NCBI RefSeq assembly: GCF_014648635.1
Contig: NZ_BMRM01000017.1
Span: forward strand, 1 to 64,000
DNA length: 64,000 nucleotides
Reading direction: 5' to 3'
From: Streptomyces cinerochromogenes
GTDB lineage: Bacteria; Actinomycetota; Actinomycetes; Streptomycetales; Streptomycetaceae
The notes beneath the pieces were generated by a model. That model was not told the DNA's origin, ran no database searches, and saw nothing but the letters and a program-made list of their open reading frames with translations. How positions within the stretch are numbered: the stretch's first letter is position 1; every line of letters starts with the position of its first letter. Below are positions 1 through 7,757 of this stretch, in pieces. The position numbers were made by a program, and so were the translations under genes.

Positions 1-18
1 TTCCCTTCGGTCTTGCGT

Positions 19-129
19 TTCCGACTCTATCAGATCTTTTCTCGATCCGATTTCCTCGATGCTTTCCAGGTTCCCGCTCTCGCGTTTCCCTTTCCGGCGG
101 TTCCGACTTTATCAGAAGTACTGAGTCGG
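19..129. repeat. Two imperfect direct repeats downstream of rnj, second one inside a hairpin
   Basis: The 16-mer ttccgactctatcaga (19-34) recurs as ttccgactttatcaga (101-116), 82 bp apart, in a pyrimidine-rich stretch with repeated tttcc/gcgtttcc words. The second copy can fold: ccgac (103-107) pairs with gtcgg (125-129) and tcag (112-115) with ctga (121-124), and it is followed by a run tttt, so it looks like a plus-strand terminator for a gene left of the window. No coding function is apparent in 1-208. The spacing suggests a repeated unit rather than chance. Role unknown. Confidence 0.45.
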
Positions 130-208
130 TTTTCCCACCCGCTCCGGGCATCCGTGTCCAGCGCGTGAAGTGCTGGGGTTCCCGGTCGGGCGGAGCCGTA
201 AACGTACT

Positions 209-249
209 GGAGCGGGGCGCCCCGATGCAAATCGAGGGGCCCCGCTCCG
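209..249 (-). terminator. Hairpin terminator downstream of rnj
   Basis: The sequence ggagcggggc (209-218) pairs with gccccgctcc (239-248) and the stem extends inward with cccc/gggg around a short loop. It lies about 20 bp past the rnj stop codon on the minus strand. There is no clear U-run, which is normal for Streptomyces terminators. Confidence 0.65.
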
Positions 250-268
250 GACGTACACCGCCGGTGCG

Positions 269-1954
269 TCAGACCTCGACGACCACGGGCAGGATCATCG
301 GCCTGCGGCGATAGGTGTCCGAGACCCACTTGCCGAGGGTCCGGCGGACGAGTTGCTGGAGCTGGTGGGGCTCCACGACGCCGTCCTGGGCAGATCTCTC
401 CAGGACCTCGGTGATCTTCGGAATGACGTCGGTGAAGGCCGAGTCCTCGATGCCGGAGCCGCGCGCCTGGACGTGCGGGCCGCCGGTGATCTTGCCGGTG
501 GAGGCGTCCATGACCACGAAGACCGAGATGATGCCCTCGTCGCCGAGGATCTTGCGGTCCTTCAGTGCCGGCTCGCCGACGTCGCCGACCGAGAGGCCGT
601 CGACGTAGACGTAACCGGCCTGGACCTTGCCGGAGATCTTGGCCTTGCCCTCGACCAGGTCGACCGCCACGCCGTCCTCGGCGATGACGATCCGGTCGTG
701 CGGGACGCCGGTCAGGGCACCCAGCTCGGCGTTGGCCCGCAGGTGGCGCCACTCGCCGTGGACCGGCATGAGGTTCTTCGGGCGGCAGATGTTGTAGAAG
801 TACAGCAGCTCGCCCGCCGACGCGTGGCCGGAGACGTGCACCTTGGCGTTGCCCTTGTGGACGACGTTGGCGCCCCAGCGGGTCAGGCCGTTGATCACGC
901 GGTAGACCGCGTTCTCGTTCCCGGGGATGAGGGACGAGGCCAGGATGACCGTGTCGCCGTCGACGATCCGGATCTGGTGGTCCCTGTTGGCCATGCGGGA
1001 CAGGGCCGCCATCGGCTCGCCCTGGGAGCCCGTGCAGACCAGGACCACCTCGTGGTCGGGCAGGTCGTCCAGCGTCTTGACGTCGACCACCAGGCCCGGC
1101 GGCACCTTCAGGTAGCCGAGGTCCCGGGCGATGCCCATGTTGCGGACCATGGACCGGCCGACGAAGGCGACCCGGCGGCCGTACTCGTGGGCCGCGTCCA
1201 GGATCTGCTGGATGCGGTGGACGTGGCTGGCGAAGCTCGCCACGATGATCCGCTTGCGGGCGCCGGCGAAGACCTGCCGCAGGACGTTGGAGATGTCGCG
1301 CTCGTGCGGGGTGAACCCGGGGACCTCGGCGTTCGTGGAGTCGGTGAGGAGGAGGTCGATGCCCTCCTCGCTCAGCCGCGCGAAGGCGTGCAGGTCGGTG
1401 AGGCGGTTGTCCAGCGGGAGCTGGTCCATCTTGAAGTCGCCGGTGTGGACCACCATGCCGGCGGGGGTGCGGATGGCGACGGCCAGGGCGTCCGGGATGG
1501 AGTGGTTGACGGCGATGAACTCGCAGTCGAAGGGGCCGATGCGCTCGCGGTTGCCCTCCGCCACCTCCAGGGTGTACGGCCGGATCCGGTGCTCCTGCAG
1601 CTTGGCCTCGATGAGGGCCAGCGTGAGCTTGGAGCCGATCAGCGGGATGTCCGGCTTCTCGCGGAGCAGGAAGGGGACACCGCCGATGTGGTCCTCGTGG
1701 CCGTGGGTGAGGACGATGCCCTCGATGTCGTCCAGACGGTCCCGGATGGACGAGAAGTCCGGCAGGATCAGGTCGATTCCGGGCTGCTCCTCCTCCGGGA
1801 AGAGCACTCCGCAGTCGACGATCAGCAGGCGGCCGCCGTACTCGAAGACCGTCATGTTCCGGCCGATCTCACCGAGGCCGCCGAGCGGGGTAACGCGCAG
1901 GCCGCCCTTGGGGAGCGGCGGCGGCGGGCCGAGTTCAGGATGCGGATGACTCAA
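269..1954 (-). CDS. rnj: Ribonuclease J
   Basis: 561-aa metallo-beta-lactamase/beta-CASP ribonuclease, a 5'-to-3' exonuclease and endonuclease of mRNA turnover and rRNA maturation. Visible: the zinc motif HGHEDH near residue 84, the downstream H (VHTGDF) and D of the metallo-beta-lactamase core, the beta-CASP region with FASHVHRIQQ near residue 242, and the C-terminal SGHAS motif followed by the RNase J C-terminal domain. The start is TTG at 1954, chosen because gaggag lies just upstream and the N-terminus reads directly into the conserved TPLGGLGEIGRN. Length fits the actinobacterial family. It follows dapA on the same strand, 156 bp downstream, with a hairpin just before its ribosome binding site, so it may be co-transcribed with dapA but separately controlled. 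No active-site substitutions were seen. Confidence 0.97.
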   Translation of the reverse strand: MSHPHPELGPPPPLPKGGLRVTPLGGLGEIGRNMTVFEYGGRLLIVDCGVLFPEEEQPGIDLILPDFSSIRDRLDDIEGIVLTHGHEDHIGGVPFLLREKPDIPLIGSKLTLALIEAKLQEHRIRPYTLEVAEGNRERIGPFDCEFIAVNHSIPDALAVAIRTPAGMVVHTGDFKMDQLPLDNRLTDLHAFARLSEEGIDLLLTDSTNAEVPGFTPHERDISNVLRQVFAGARKRIIVASFASHVHRIQQILDAAHEYGRRVAFVGRSMVRNMGIARDLGYLKVPPGLVVDVKTLDDLPDHEVVLVCTGSQGEPMAALSRMANRDHQIRIVDGDTVILASSLIPGNENAVYRVINGLTRWGANVVHKGNAKVHVSGHASAGELLYFYNICRPKNLMPVHGEWRHLRANAELGALTGVPHDRIVIAEDGVAVDLVEGKAKISGKVQAGYVYVDGLSVGDVGEPALKDRKILGDEGIISVFVVMDASTGKITGGPHVQARGSGIEDSAFTDVIPKITEVLERSAQDGVVEPHQLQQLVRRTLGKWVSDTYRRRPMILPVVVEV

Positions 1955-1971
1955 AAGACTCTCCTCAGCAC

Positions 1972-2004
1972 GCGCGCCACGTACCGGTACGGCACGTGGC
2001 GCGC
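1972..2004 (-). promoter_or_regulatory. Hairpin immediately upstream of the rnj ribosome binding site
   Basis: gcgcgccacgt (1972-1982) pairs perfectly with acgtggcgcgc (1994-2004), an 11-bp stem with an 11-nt loop. On the minus-strand transcript it ends only a few nucleotides before the gaggag Shine-Dalgarno of rnj. It could be a dapA terminator/attenuator or a processing or autoregulatory site for RNase J. A second small stem (gcaggc/gcctgc, 2042-2060) lies closer to dapA. Confidence 0.55.
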
Positions 2005-2110
2005 ATGACGTTTCGTGCGGAAGCAGTTGTCGTTGTGGGGTGCAGGCACCGGTGGCCTGCGTGTTCTGTTGTTCTTCAGTTGTGAAGCCCCTGTGGTGCC
2101 AAGTCTTTAA

Positions 2111-3010
2111 TCAGAGCTGTACCCCGCCGGCAGCAAGATCGATCTTGAGCTGGGCGATCTCCTCGGGCGAGCACTCGACCATGGGTGAGCGCAGCGGTCC
2201 GGCGGGCAGGCCCTGGAGGGCGAGGGCGGCCTTGGTGGTCATGACGCCCTGCGTGCGGAACATGCCGGTGTAGACCGGGAGCAGCTTCTGGTGGATCTCG
2301 GTGGCCTTGACGACGTCACCGGAGACGTACGCGTCGACCAGGGCGCGCAGGTCGGGGGTGACCAGGTGGCCGACGACCGAGACGAAGCCGACCGCGCCGA
2401 CGGAGAGCAGCGGGAGGTTGAGCATGTCGTCGCCGGAGTACCAGGCGAGGCTGGACTGGGCGATGGCCCAGCTGGCGCGGCCGAGGTCGCCCTTGGCGTC
2501 CTTGTTCGCGACGATCCGGGGGTGCTCGGCGAGCCGGACGAGGGTCTCGGTGCTGATCGGGACGCCGCTGCGGCCGGGGATGTCGTAGAGCATGACGGGC
2601 AGGCCGGTGGCGTCGGCGACGGCCGTGAAGTGCCGGTACAGGCCCTCCTGCGGGGGCTTGTTGTAGTACGGCGTGACGACCAGGAGGCCGTGCGCGCCGT
2701 CGCGTTCGGCCTGGCGGGCCAGCTCGATGCTGTGGTGGGTGTCGTTGGTGCCGACGCCGGCGACGACGTGGGCACGGTCGCCGACGGCCTCCAGGACGGC
2801 TCGTACGAGGTCCGATTTCTCCGCGTCGCTGGTGGTGGGGGACTCGCCGGTGGTGCCGTTGACGATCAGGCCGTCGTTGCCTGCGTCCACCAGGTGGGCG
2901 GCGAGCCGCTGCGCGCCGTCGAGGTCGAGTGCGCCGTCCGCCGTGAAGGGCGTGACCATGGCGGTGAGGACCCGCCCGAAGGGGGTCTGCGGAGTGGAGG
3001 TCGGAGCCAT
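2111..3010 (-). CDS. dapA: 4-hydroxy-tetrahydrodipicolinate synthase
   Basis: 299 aa after choosing the ATG at 3010. DapA condenses pyruvate with aspartate semialdehyde in the lysine/meso-diaminopimelate pathway. Class I aldolase TIM barrel: AMVTPF near the N-terminus, the GTTGESPT substrate loop, GVGTND, the YYNKPPQEG segment with the catalytic tyrosine, LYDIPGRSG, and the Schiff-base lysine in the segment VANKDAKGD. An upstream in-frame extension (to 3109) encodes low-information sequence unlike DapA and is rejected. rnj lies downstream on the same strand and dapB is 2.6 kb away, so diaminopimelate genes are clustered loosely. Streptomyces often have two dapA genes; this is the copy beside rnj/thyX. 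Confidence 0.95.
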   Translation of the reverse strand: MAPTSTPQTPFGRVLTAMVTPFTADGALDLDGAQRLAAHLVDAGNDGLIVNGTTGESPTTSDAEKSDLVRAVLEAVGDRAHVVAGVGTNDTHHSIELARQAERDGAHGLLVVTPYYNKPPQEGLYRHFTAVADATGLPVMLYDIPGRSGVPISTETLVRLAEHPRIVANKDAKGDLGRASWAIAQSSLAWYSGDDMLNLPLLSVGAVGFVSVVGHLVTPDLRALVDAYVSGDVVKATEIHQKLLPVYTGMFRTQGVMTTKAALALQGLPAGPLRSPMVECSPEEIAQLKIDLAAGGVQL

Positions 3011-3082
3011 GGGTAACACGCTACTCGGTGCTCGATACGAGGTGTGCCCTTGGGGTGCCGGGAAAGTCAGGACAAAGTGGAG

Positions 3083-3120
3083 CCCGGCACTGCCTGCTCG
3101 GGGGTTCAAGCAGTGCCGGG
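3083..3120 (-). terminator. Hairpin between thyX and dapA
   Basis: cccggcactgc (3083-3093) and gcagtgccggg (3110-3120) form a perfect 11-bp stem with a 16-nt loop. It lies 100 bp past the thyX stop on the minus strand, and may end the thyX transcript or sit in the dapA leader. No U-run. Confidence 0.5.
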
Positions 3121-3219
3121 TCCGTTTGATCAGGCTAGATGAACTTCTCTAAATGCCGCAATACGGACACTTCGCGAGGCTGACCCGTACATCCGTTCCG
3201 ACAGGGGAACAAGGCTTCG

Positions 3220-3948
3220 CTACGGGGCCACACGCCCGTTCGCGTTGAAGGCGGCGTACGTGAGCGGCATGAGCTTCGCCCACTCCGCCTCCATCTTCTC
3301 GCCCACCATCTCGATCTCCCGCTGCGGGAAGGACGGCACCTTGGCCAGTTCGTGCTGGGTGCGCAGGCCGAGGAAGTGCATCAGGGAGCGGGCGTTGCAG
3401 GTGGCGTACATCGAGGAGTAGAGGCCGACGGGGAGGGCGGCGCGGGCGACCTCGCGGGCGACGCCGTCGGCGAGCATCTTCTGGTAGGCCGTGTACGCCT
3501 GCTCGTACGACTCGCGCAGGGCGCCGGTGACCGCCTCGTGCTGGGCGGGCGTGCCCTCCACGAAGACGTACTTGCCCGGGCGGCCCTCCTGGACGAGCTT
3601 GCGGGACTCGTCGGGCACGTAGAAGACCGGCTGCAGCTCGCGGTAGCGGCCGGACTCCTCGTTGTAGGACCAGCCGACGCGGTGCCGCATGAACTCGCGG
3701 AAGACGAAGATCGGGGCGCTGATGAAGAACGTCATCGAGTTGTGCTCGAACGGGCTGCCGTGCCGGTCGCGCATCAGGAAGTTGATCAGGCCCTTGGAGC
3801 GCTCGGGGTCCTTCTTCAGCTCGTCCAGGGACTGCTCGCCGGCGGTGGAGACACGGGCGGCGAAGAGCACGTCGGCGTCGGAAGCGCTGGACTTCACCAG
3901 CTCGACGGTGACGTCACTGCGGAACGTGAGCGACTCGGGGGTGGTCAC
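3220..3948 (-). CDS. thyX: Flavin-dependent thymidylate synthase
   Basis: About 242 aa. ThyX makes dTMP from dUMP using FAD, NADPH and methylene-THF. The signature RHR-x7-S is present as MRHRVGWSYNEESGRY, with the FEH of HGSPFEHNSMTFF before it and the C-terminal NARSLMHFLGLR/TQHEL segment holding the catalytic arginine region. I chose the GTG at 3948 because GGAAGGA lies about 11 nt upstream and the family usually has a short N-terminus; an ATG at 3969 would add seven residues and cannot be excluded. An open frame up to 4089 has no homology-like character. Monocistronic between convergent or divergent neighbours. Confidence 0.95.
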   Translation of the reverse strand: MTTPESLTFRSDVTVELVKSSASDADVLFAARVSTAGEQSLDELKKDPERSKGLINFLMRDRHGSPFEHNSMTFFISAPIFVFREFMRHRVGWSYNEESGRYRELQPVFYVPDESRKLVQEGRPGKYVFVEGTPAQHEAVTGALRESYEQAYTAYQKMLADGVAREVARAALPVGLYSSMYATCNARSLMHFLGLRTQHELAKVPSFPQREIEMVGEKMEAEWAKLMPLTYAAFNANGRVAP

Positions 3949-4154
3949 GGGGGTAGGGGTCCTTCCCATTACTTCTGTGGTTGCCGACCACCTTACGGGG
4001 CACCCGGCGCGGCCCGGGGCGCTGCCTCGGCGCCTCGCCCCAAAAAACGCACCCGCGATTTTTTCGGACATGGGCACCTTTTGTGTCACTCACGCGTCTG
4101 TACCGGTGAGGCATGCACGTTCGATCTTCGACCCCGAGAGGAGCGGCGACCACG

Positions 4155-4391
4155 ATGTTCCGTCGGCGCGAGCCCGTACCCTTCGCCTTCCTGGCCGAGG
4201 CGGAAAGGTTCCGCAGTAATGTCACTCCCCCGCCCCGTCGGCGGGCGTCCGTCGGTGAGATAGCCGGGCGCTGGCTGCTGGGCCTCACCCTCGTCGCCGG
4301 GCTCGTGGGAGCCCTGGTCCTCGGCATGCCGGCGCTCTCCACGCAGTCCGGTACACCGGCTCAGCAGTCCCAGGCGTCCCAGGGGCACTGA
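4155..4391 (+). CDS. Small single-pass membrane protein, unknown
   Basis: 78 aa, starting MFRRREPVPF. It has an Arg/Pro-rich N-terminal half with a phenylalanine-rich FAFLAEAERFRSN segment, one hydrophobic helix (about residues 47-67, WLLGLTLVAGLVGALVLG) and a short Ser/Gln tail. GAGGAG lies about 11 nt upstream of the ATG at 4155; an upstream in-frame ATG at 4113 exists but lacks a better site. Codon use is typical of a real gene. Divergent from thyX. I do not recognise a family; similar short proteins are conserved at this place in Streptomyces to my knowledge. Function not inferred. Confidence 0.7.
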   Translation: MFRRREPVPFAFLAEAERFRSNVTPPPRRRASVGEIAGRWLLGLTLVAGLVGALVLGMPALSTQSGTPAQQSQASQGH

Positions 4392-4493
4392 GGCGGAGGC
4401 CCTTACTCTTCCGGACGCCCACGGCTGGTGGGCGACAACGGGGCCGGATAGCCTCACGGCACAGCTCCCGTGAGGACCGAGTGAGGACCAGCC

Positions 4494-5048
4494 GTGCCCC
4501 TGCCCTTCCTGACGGCCGACCGCACCTTTGATTCGGCGGCCGAGAGTGCGCTGCCGTACGACGACCCCGACCGCTGGCGCCGCCCCTACCGGCCCGGTCC
4601 CTGGCGGGTGGGTGTGTCGGCGCTGGTGCTGCTGCTCGCCTCGTTCGTGCTGTTCGCGGCGGTTCTCACCGCGCTGACCGGCTCTCCTTCCACCGCCGCG
4701 GTGGTGCTCGGCGCGGGTCTGGCGATCGTCGCCGGCGCGCTGCGGCTGCTGCGCATGGGCGTGTGGGTGAGCGGGCGCGGGCTGCGCCGCACCGGCTTCC
4801 TGGTGACGCGGACGGTGCCGTGGGCGCGGGTCGTCTCCGTGCGGACGGTGCAGCAGCCGGTGCGCTGGCTCGGGCTGCCGCGGACGGTGCAGGGGCAGGC
4901 GCTGGCGCTCGTACGCAAGGACCGGCCCGCCGAGGACACCCCGCCGCTGCTCACCACGCACAGCCTGGACTTCCTGGGCCGGCCGGTGGCCTTCGACCGG
5001 GCGGCGGACACGGTAGAGGCGTGGGCCGCGGAGAACCACCGCGGCTGA
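4494..5048 (+). CDS. PH-domain-like membrane protein
   Basis: 184 aa from a GTG start with GAGGA six nt upstream. It has an N-terminal cytoplasmic segment, two hydrophobic helices (about residues 41-61 and 65-83), then a beta-rich half with VWVSGRGLRRTGFLVTRTVPWARVVSVR, the pattern of bacterial PH-like (bPH) domains that follow two membrane helices. Role in the membrane is unknown. It is 100 bp downstream of the small membrane protein gene on the same strand and is followed at once by a strong terminator, so the two may form a small operon. Confidence 0.75.
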   Translation: MPLPFLTADRTFDSAAESALPYDDPDRWRRPYRPGPWRVGVSALVLLLASFVLFAAVLTALTGSPSTAAVVLGAGLAIVAGALRLLRMGVWVSGRGLRRTGFLVTRTVPWARVVSVRTVQQPVRWLGLPRTVQGQALALVRKDRPAEDTPPLLTTHSLDFLGRPVAFDRAADTVEAWAAENHRG

Positions 5049-5083
5049 AGGGGCGCGCCCCGCCGGAGCGGGGCGCGCCCCTT
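5048..5083. terminator. Strong bidirectional terminator between convergent genes
   Basis: aaggggcgcgccccg (48-62 of the 5,000 block) pairs perfectly with cggggcgcgcccctt (69-83), a 15-bp stem with a 6-nt loop. It overlaps the last base of the PH-like gene stop and faces the TPR gene from the other side. A duplicated word gttcgcctcaggcg (5105-5118 and 5127-5140) follows. Confidence 0.85.
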
Positions 5084-5132
5084 CACCTCAGGTGGTGTGC
5101 GCCCGTTCGCCTCAGGCGCGCGCCGGTTCGCC

Positions 5133-5585
5133 TCAGGCGCTGACGGGGCGGCCGTCGTGCAGGGCGATGGCGCGTTGCATCGCCTTGCGGGCGCGGGGGG
5201 TGTCCCGGGCGTCGTGGTAGGCGACGGCGAGGCGGAACCAGCAGCGCCAGTCGTCGGGGGACGCCTCCGTCTCGGCCTTGCGCTTGGCGAAGACCTCGTC
5301 GGCCGAGTCGCGGTCGATCCGGCCGCTGGGCAGGCGCTTCAGTTCGTCGACCGGGAGGCCGCCCTCGGCCTCCAGTTCCTCGGCGAGGGCGTTGGCCCTG
5401 CGGACGAACTGGGTGTTCTTCCACAGGAACCACAGGCCGATGACCGGCAGGATCAGCACCGCCACCCCGAAGGTGACGGTGAGGAGCGTGCCGGACTGGA
5501 TGAGCATCACGCCGCGGCTGCCGACCAGGACGAAGTAGAAGACCAGGACGGCGGCCGTGACGAGATAGGTGATCTTCGCGCGCAT
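5133..5585 (-). CDS. Membrane protein with C-terminal TPR-like repeat
   Basis: 150 aa. Two N-terminal transmembrane helices (about residues 5-22 and 34-55), a charged linker containing FVRRANALAEELEAEGGLPVDELKRLPSGRIDRDSADEVFAKRKAE, then a C-terminal helical pair DDWRCWFRLAVAYHDARDTPRARKAMQRAI with the spacing of a tetratricopeptide repeat. It ends 13 bp downstream of dapB's partner side: dapB stop at 5599 lies just before its start on the same strand, so it is probably the distal gene of the rpsO-pnp-peptidase-dapB transcript. No enzymatic motif. Confidence 0.8.
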   Translation of the reverse strand: MRAKITYLVTAAVLVFYFVLVGSRGVMLIQSGTLLTVTFGVAVLILPVIGLWFLWKNTQFVRRANALAEELEAEGGLPVDELKRLPSGRIDRDSADEVFAKRKAETEASPDDWRCWFRLAVAYHDARDTPRARKAMQRAIALHDGRPVSA

Positions 5586-5598
5586 GACGTCGCCGGGC

Positions 5599-6351
5599 TC
5601 AGCTCAGGTCCAGGAAGTGTTCCAGGCCGAAGGTGAGGCCCGGAGTGGTCACCACGCGGCGCGCGCCGAGCAGGATGCCCGGCATGAAGCTGCTGTGGTG
5701 CAGCGAGTCGTGCCGGACGGTCAGGGTCTCGCCCTCGCCGCCGAGCAGCACCTCCTGGTGGGCCAGGAGGCCGCGCAGGCGGACGGAGTGGACCGGGACG
5801 CCGTCCACGCTGGCGCCGCGGGCGCCGTCCAGGGCGGTGACGGTGGCGTCCGGCGCCGGTGCCGTGCCGGCCGTCCGGCGGGCCTCGGCGATGAGCTGGG
5901 CCGTGCGCGTGGCGGTGCCGGAGGGGGCGTCCACCTTCTTCGGGTGGTGCAGCTCGATCACCTCCACCGATTCGAAGTACGGCGCGGCGATCTGCGCGAA
6001 CTTCATCGTCAGCACGGCCCCGATGGAGAAGTTCGGCGCGATGAGCACGCCGGTCTCCGGGGACTGGGCCAGCCAGCCCCTCAGCTGCGCGAGGCGGTCG
6101 TCGGTCCAGCCCGTCGTGCCGACCACGGCGTGGATGCCGTGGCGCACGCAGAAGTCGAGGTTGCCCATGACCGAGGCGGGGGTGGTCAGTTCCACGGCGA
6201 CCTGGGCGCCGGTGTCCGCCAGCGTCTCCAGCTTGTCGCCGCGGCCGAGGGCGGCGACCAGCTCCATGTCCTCCGCGGCCTCGACCGCCTTGACCGCCTC
6301 GGACCCGATCCGGCCCTTGGCACCGAGGACCGCCACGCGCAGCTTGCTCAT
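5599..6351 (-). CDS. dapB: 4-hydroxy-tetrahydrodipicolinate reductase
   Basis: 250 aa, ATG at 6351. DapB reduces the DapA product with NAD(P)H in lysine/diaminopimelate synthesis. Visible: the N-terminal Rossmann loop VLGAKGRIGSEA, the VELTTPASV segment, GTTGWTDDR, the conserved ELHHPKKVDAPSGTA block carrying the catalytic His and Lys, and C-terminal HSVRLRGLLAHQEV. Length is normal. It starts 26 bp after the M16 peptidase stop. An in-frame extension upstream crosses the peptidase gene and is only an open shadow frame. Confidence 0.97.
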   Translation of the reverse strand: MSKLRVAVLGAKGRIGSEAVKAVEAAEDMELVAALGRGDKLETLADTGAQVAVELTTPASVMGNLDFCVRHGIHAVVGTTGWTDDRLAQLRGWLAQSPETGVLIAPNFSIGAVLTMKFAQIAAPYFESVEVIELHHPKKVDAPSGTATRTAQLIAEARRTAGTAPAPDATVTALDGARGASVDGVPVHSVRLRGLLAHQEVLLGGEGETLTVRHDSLHHSSFMPGILLGARRVVTTPGLTFGLEHFLDLS

Positions 6352-6377
6352 GTTCCTGCTTCCTAACCGGTGGTGTT

Positions 6378-7757
6378 TCAGGCGACCGCGTCGTGCAGCC
6401 GGGAGGCCTGCTTGTCCTTGAGCGGGCCGATGACCGACAGCGACGGACGCTGTCCCAGGATGTCGCGGGCGACGGAGCGGACCTCGTCGGGGGAGACCGC
6501 GGCTATCTTCGCCAGCATGTCGTCCACGGACATCTGCTCGCCCCAGCACAGCTCGCTCTTGCCGATACGGTTCATCAGCGCGCCGGTGTCCTCCAGGCCC
6601 AGGACCGTGGAGCCCCTCAGCTGGCCGATGGCGCGGGCGATCTCGTCGTCGGTCAGGCCGTTCTGCGCGACGTGGTCGAGTTCGTCGCGGCAGATCCGCA
6701 GCACGTCGTGGACCTGGCTGGGCCGGCAGCCGGCGTAGACGCCGAACAGGCCGCAGTCGGCGAAGGCGGAGGTGTACGAGTACACGCTGTAGGCGAGGCC
6801 GCGCTTCTCCCGGACCTCCTGGAAGAGGCGGGAGGACATGCCGCCGCCGAGGGCGGTGTTGAGCACGCCCATGGCCCAGCGGCGGTCGTCGGTGCGGGCG
6901 AGGCCGGGCATGCCGAGGACGACGTGCGCCTGCTCGGTCTTGCGGGCCAGCAGCTCGACCTTGCCGAAGGTGCGGATCGTACGGCTGCCGTCGCGCGGGG
7001 CGATGGGCCGGGCGGCCTGGTCGGTGAGGGCGCCCGCCTTCTCGAAGGCCGCGCGGACCTGTCGTACGACCTTGTTGTGGTCGATGTTGCCGGCGCAGGC
7101 GACCACCAGGTGGGTGGGGTCGTAGTGCTTCTTGTAGAAGCGGCGGATGCGGTCGGCCGTGAGGGCGTTGACCGTGTCGACCGTGCCGAGGACCGGGCGG
7201 CCGAGGGCGTTGTCGCCGAACATGGTGTGCGCGAACAGGTCGTGCACGCAGTCGCCGGGGTCGTCCTCGGTCATGGCGATCTCTTCGAGGATCGCGCCCC
7301 GCTCGACGTCGACGTCCTCTTCGAGGATCAGCGAGCCGGTCAGCATGTCGCAGACGACGTCGATGGCGAGGGGCAGGTCGGCGTCGAGCACGCGCGCGTA
7401 GTAGCACGTGTACTCCTTGGCCGTGAACGCGTTCATCTCCCCGCCGACCGCGTCGAGCGCGGAGGAGATGTCCAGGGCGCTGCGCTTGCGGGTGCCCTTG
7501 AAGAGCAGGTGCTCCAGGTAGTGCGTGGCGCCGTTCAGGGCCCGGGTCTCGTCGCGGGAGCCGACGTGCGCCCAGATGCCGAAGGTCGCGGAGCGGACCG
7601 AGGGCAGGGTCTCGGTGACGATGCGCAGGCCGCCCGGGAGGGTCGTCTTGCGGACCGTGCCGATGCCGTTGCGGCCCTTGATGAGGGTTTGGGTACGGGC
7701 GACGGCCCGCGCCTCCGAGGAGGGGCGGGCCGTCACCTTCGAGCTACGGGACGTCAC
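6378..7757 (-). CDS. M16 family zinc metallopeptidase (pitrilysin/processing-peptidase type)
   Basis: 459 aa. The inverted zinc motif HxxEH is present as THYLEHLLFKGT (about residues 78-89) with the distal glutamate in the following VGGEMNAFTAKEYT segment, then the two-lobe M16 fold (VVACAGNIDHNKV; the arginine/tyrosine region KRGLAYSVYSYTSAFADCGLFGVYAG). The N-terminal 25 residues are extra. The GTG start at 7757 overlaps the pnp stop codon by 4 bp (GTGA), so translation is coupled to PNPase. Its substrate is not known; in B. subtilis the relative also lies near pnp. Confidence 0.93.
   Translation of the reverse strand: MTSRSSKVTARPSSEARAVARTQTLIKGRNGIGTVRKTTLPGGLRIVTETLPSVRSATFGIWAHVGSRDETRALNGATHYLEHLLFKGTRKRSALDISSALDAVGGEMNAFTAKEYTCYYARVLDADLPLAIDVVCDMLTGSLILEEDVDVERGAILEEIAMTEDDPGDCVHDLFAHTMFGDNALGRPVLGTVDTVNALTADRIRRFYKKHYDPTHLVVACAGNIDHNKVVRQVRAAFEKAGALTDQAARPIAPRDGSRTIRTFGKVELLARKTEQAHVVLGMPGLARTDDRRWAMGVLNTALGGGMSSRLFQEVREKRGLAYSVYSYTSAFADCGLFGVYAGCRPSQVHDVLRICRDELDHVAQNGLTDDEIARAIGQLRGSTVLGLEDTGALMNRIGKSELCWGEQMSVDDMLAKIAAVSPDEVRSVARDILGQRPSLSVIGPLKDKQASRLHDAVA

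Noticed and set aside
2039..2110. Small gene between rnj and dapA
   Set aside because: No start with ribosome binding site and no coding character; hairpin content only.
3949..4089. Longer N-terminus for ThyX
   Set aside because: Extra residues are low-complexity and not part of the family; a GGAAGGA site supports the later GTG.
5800..7400. dapB fused to the upstream open frame up to 7407
   Set aside because: The upstream part is out of frame with the M16 peptidase gene it overlaps; dapB begins at its own ATG at 6351.
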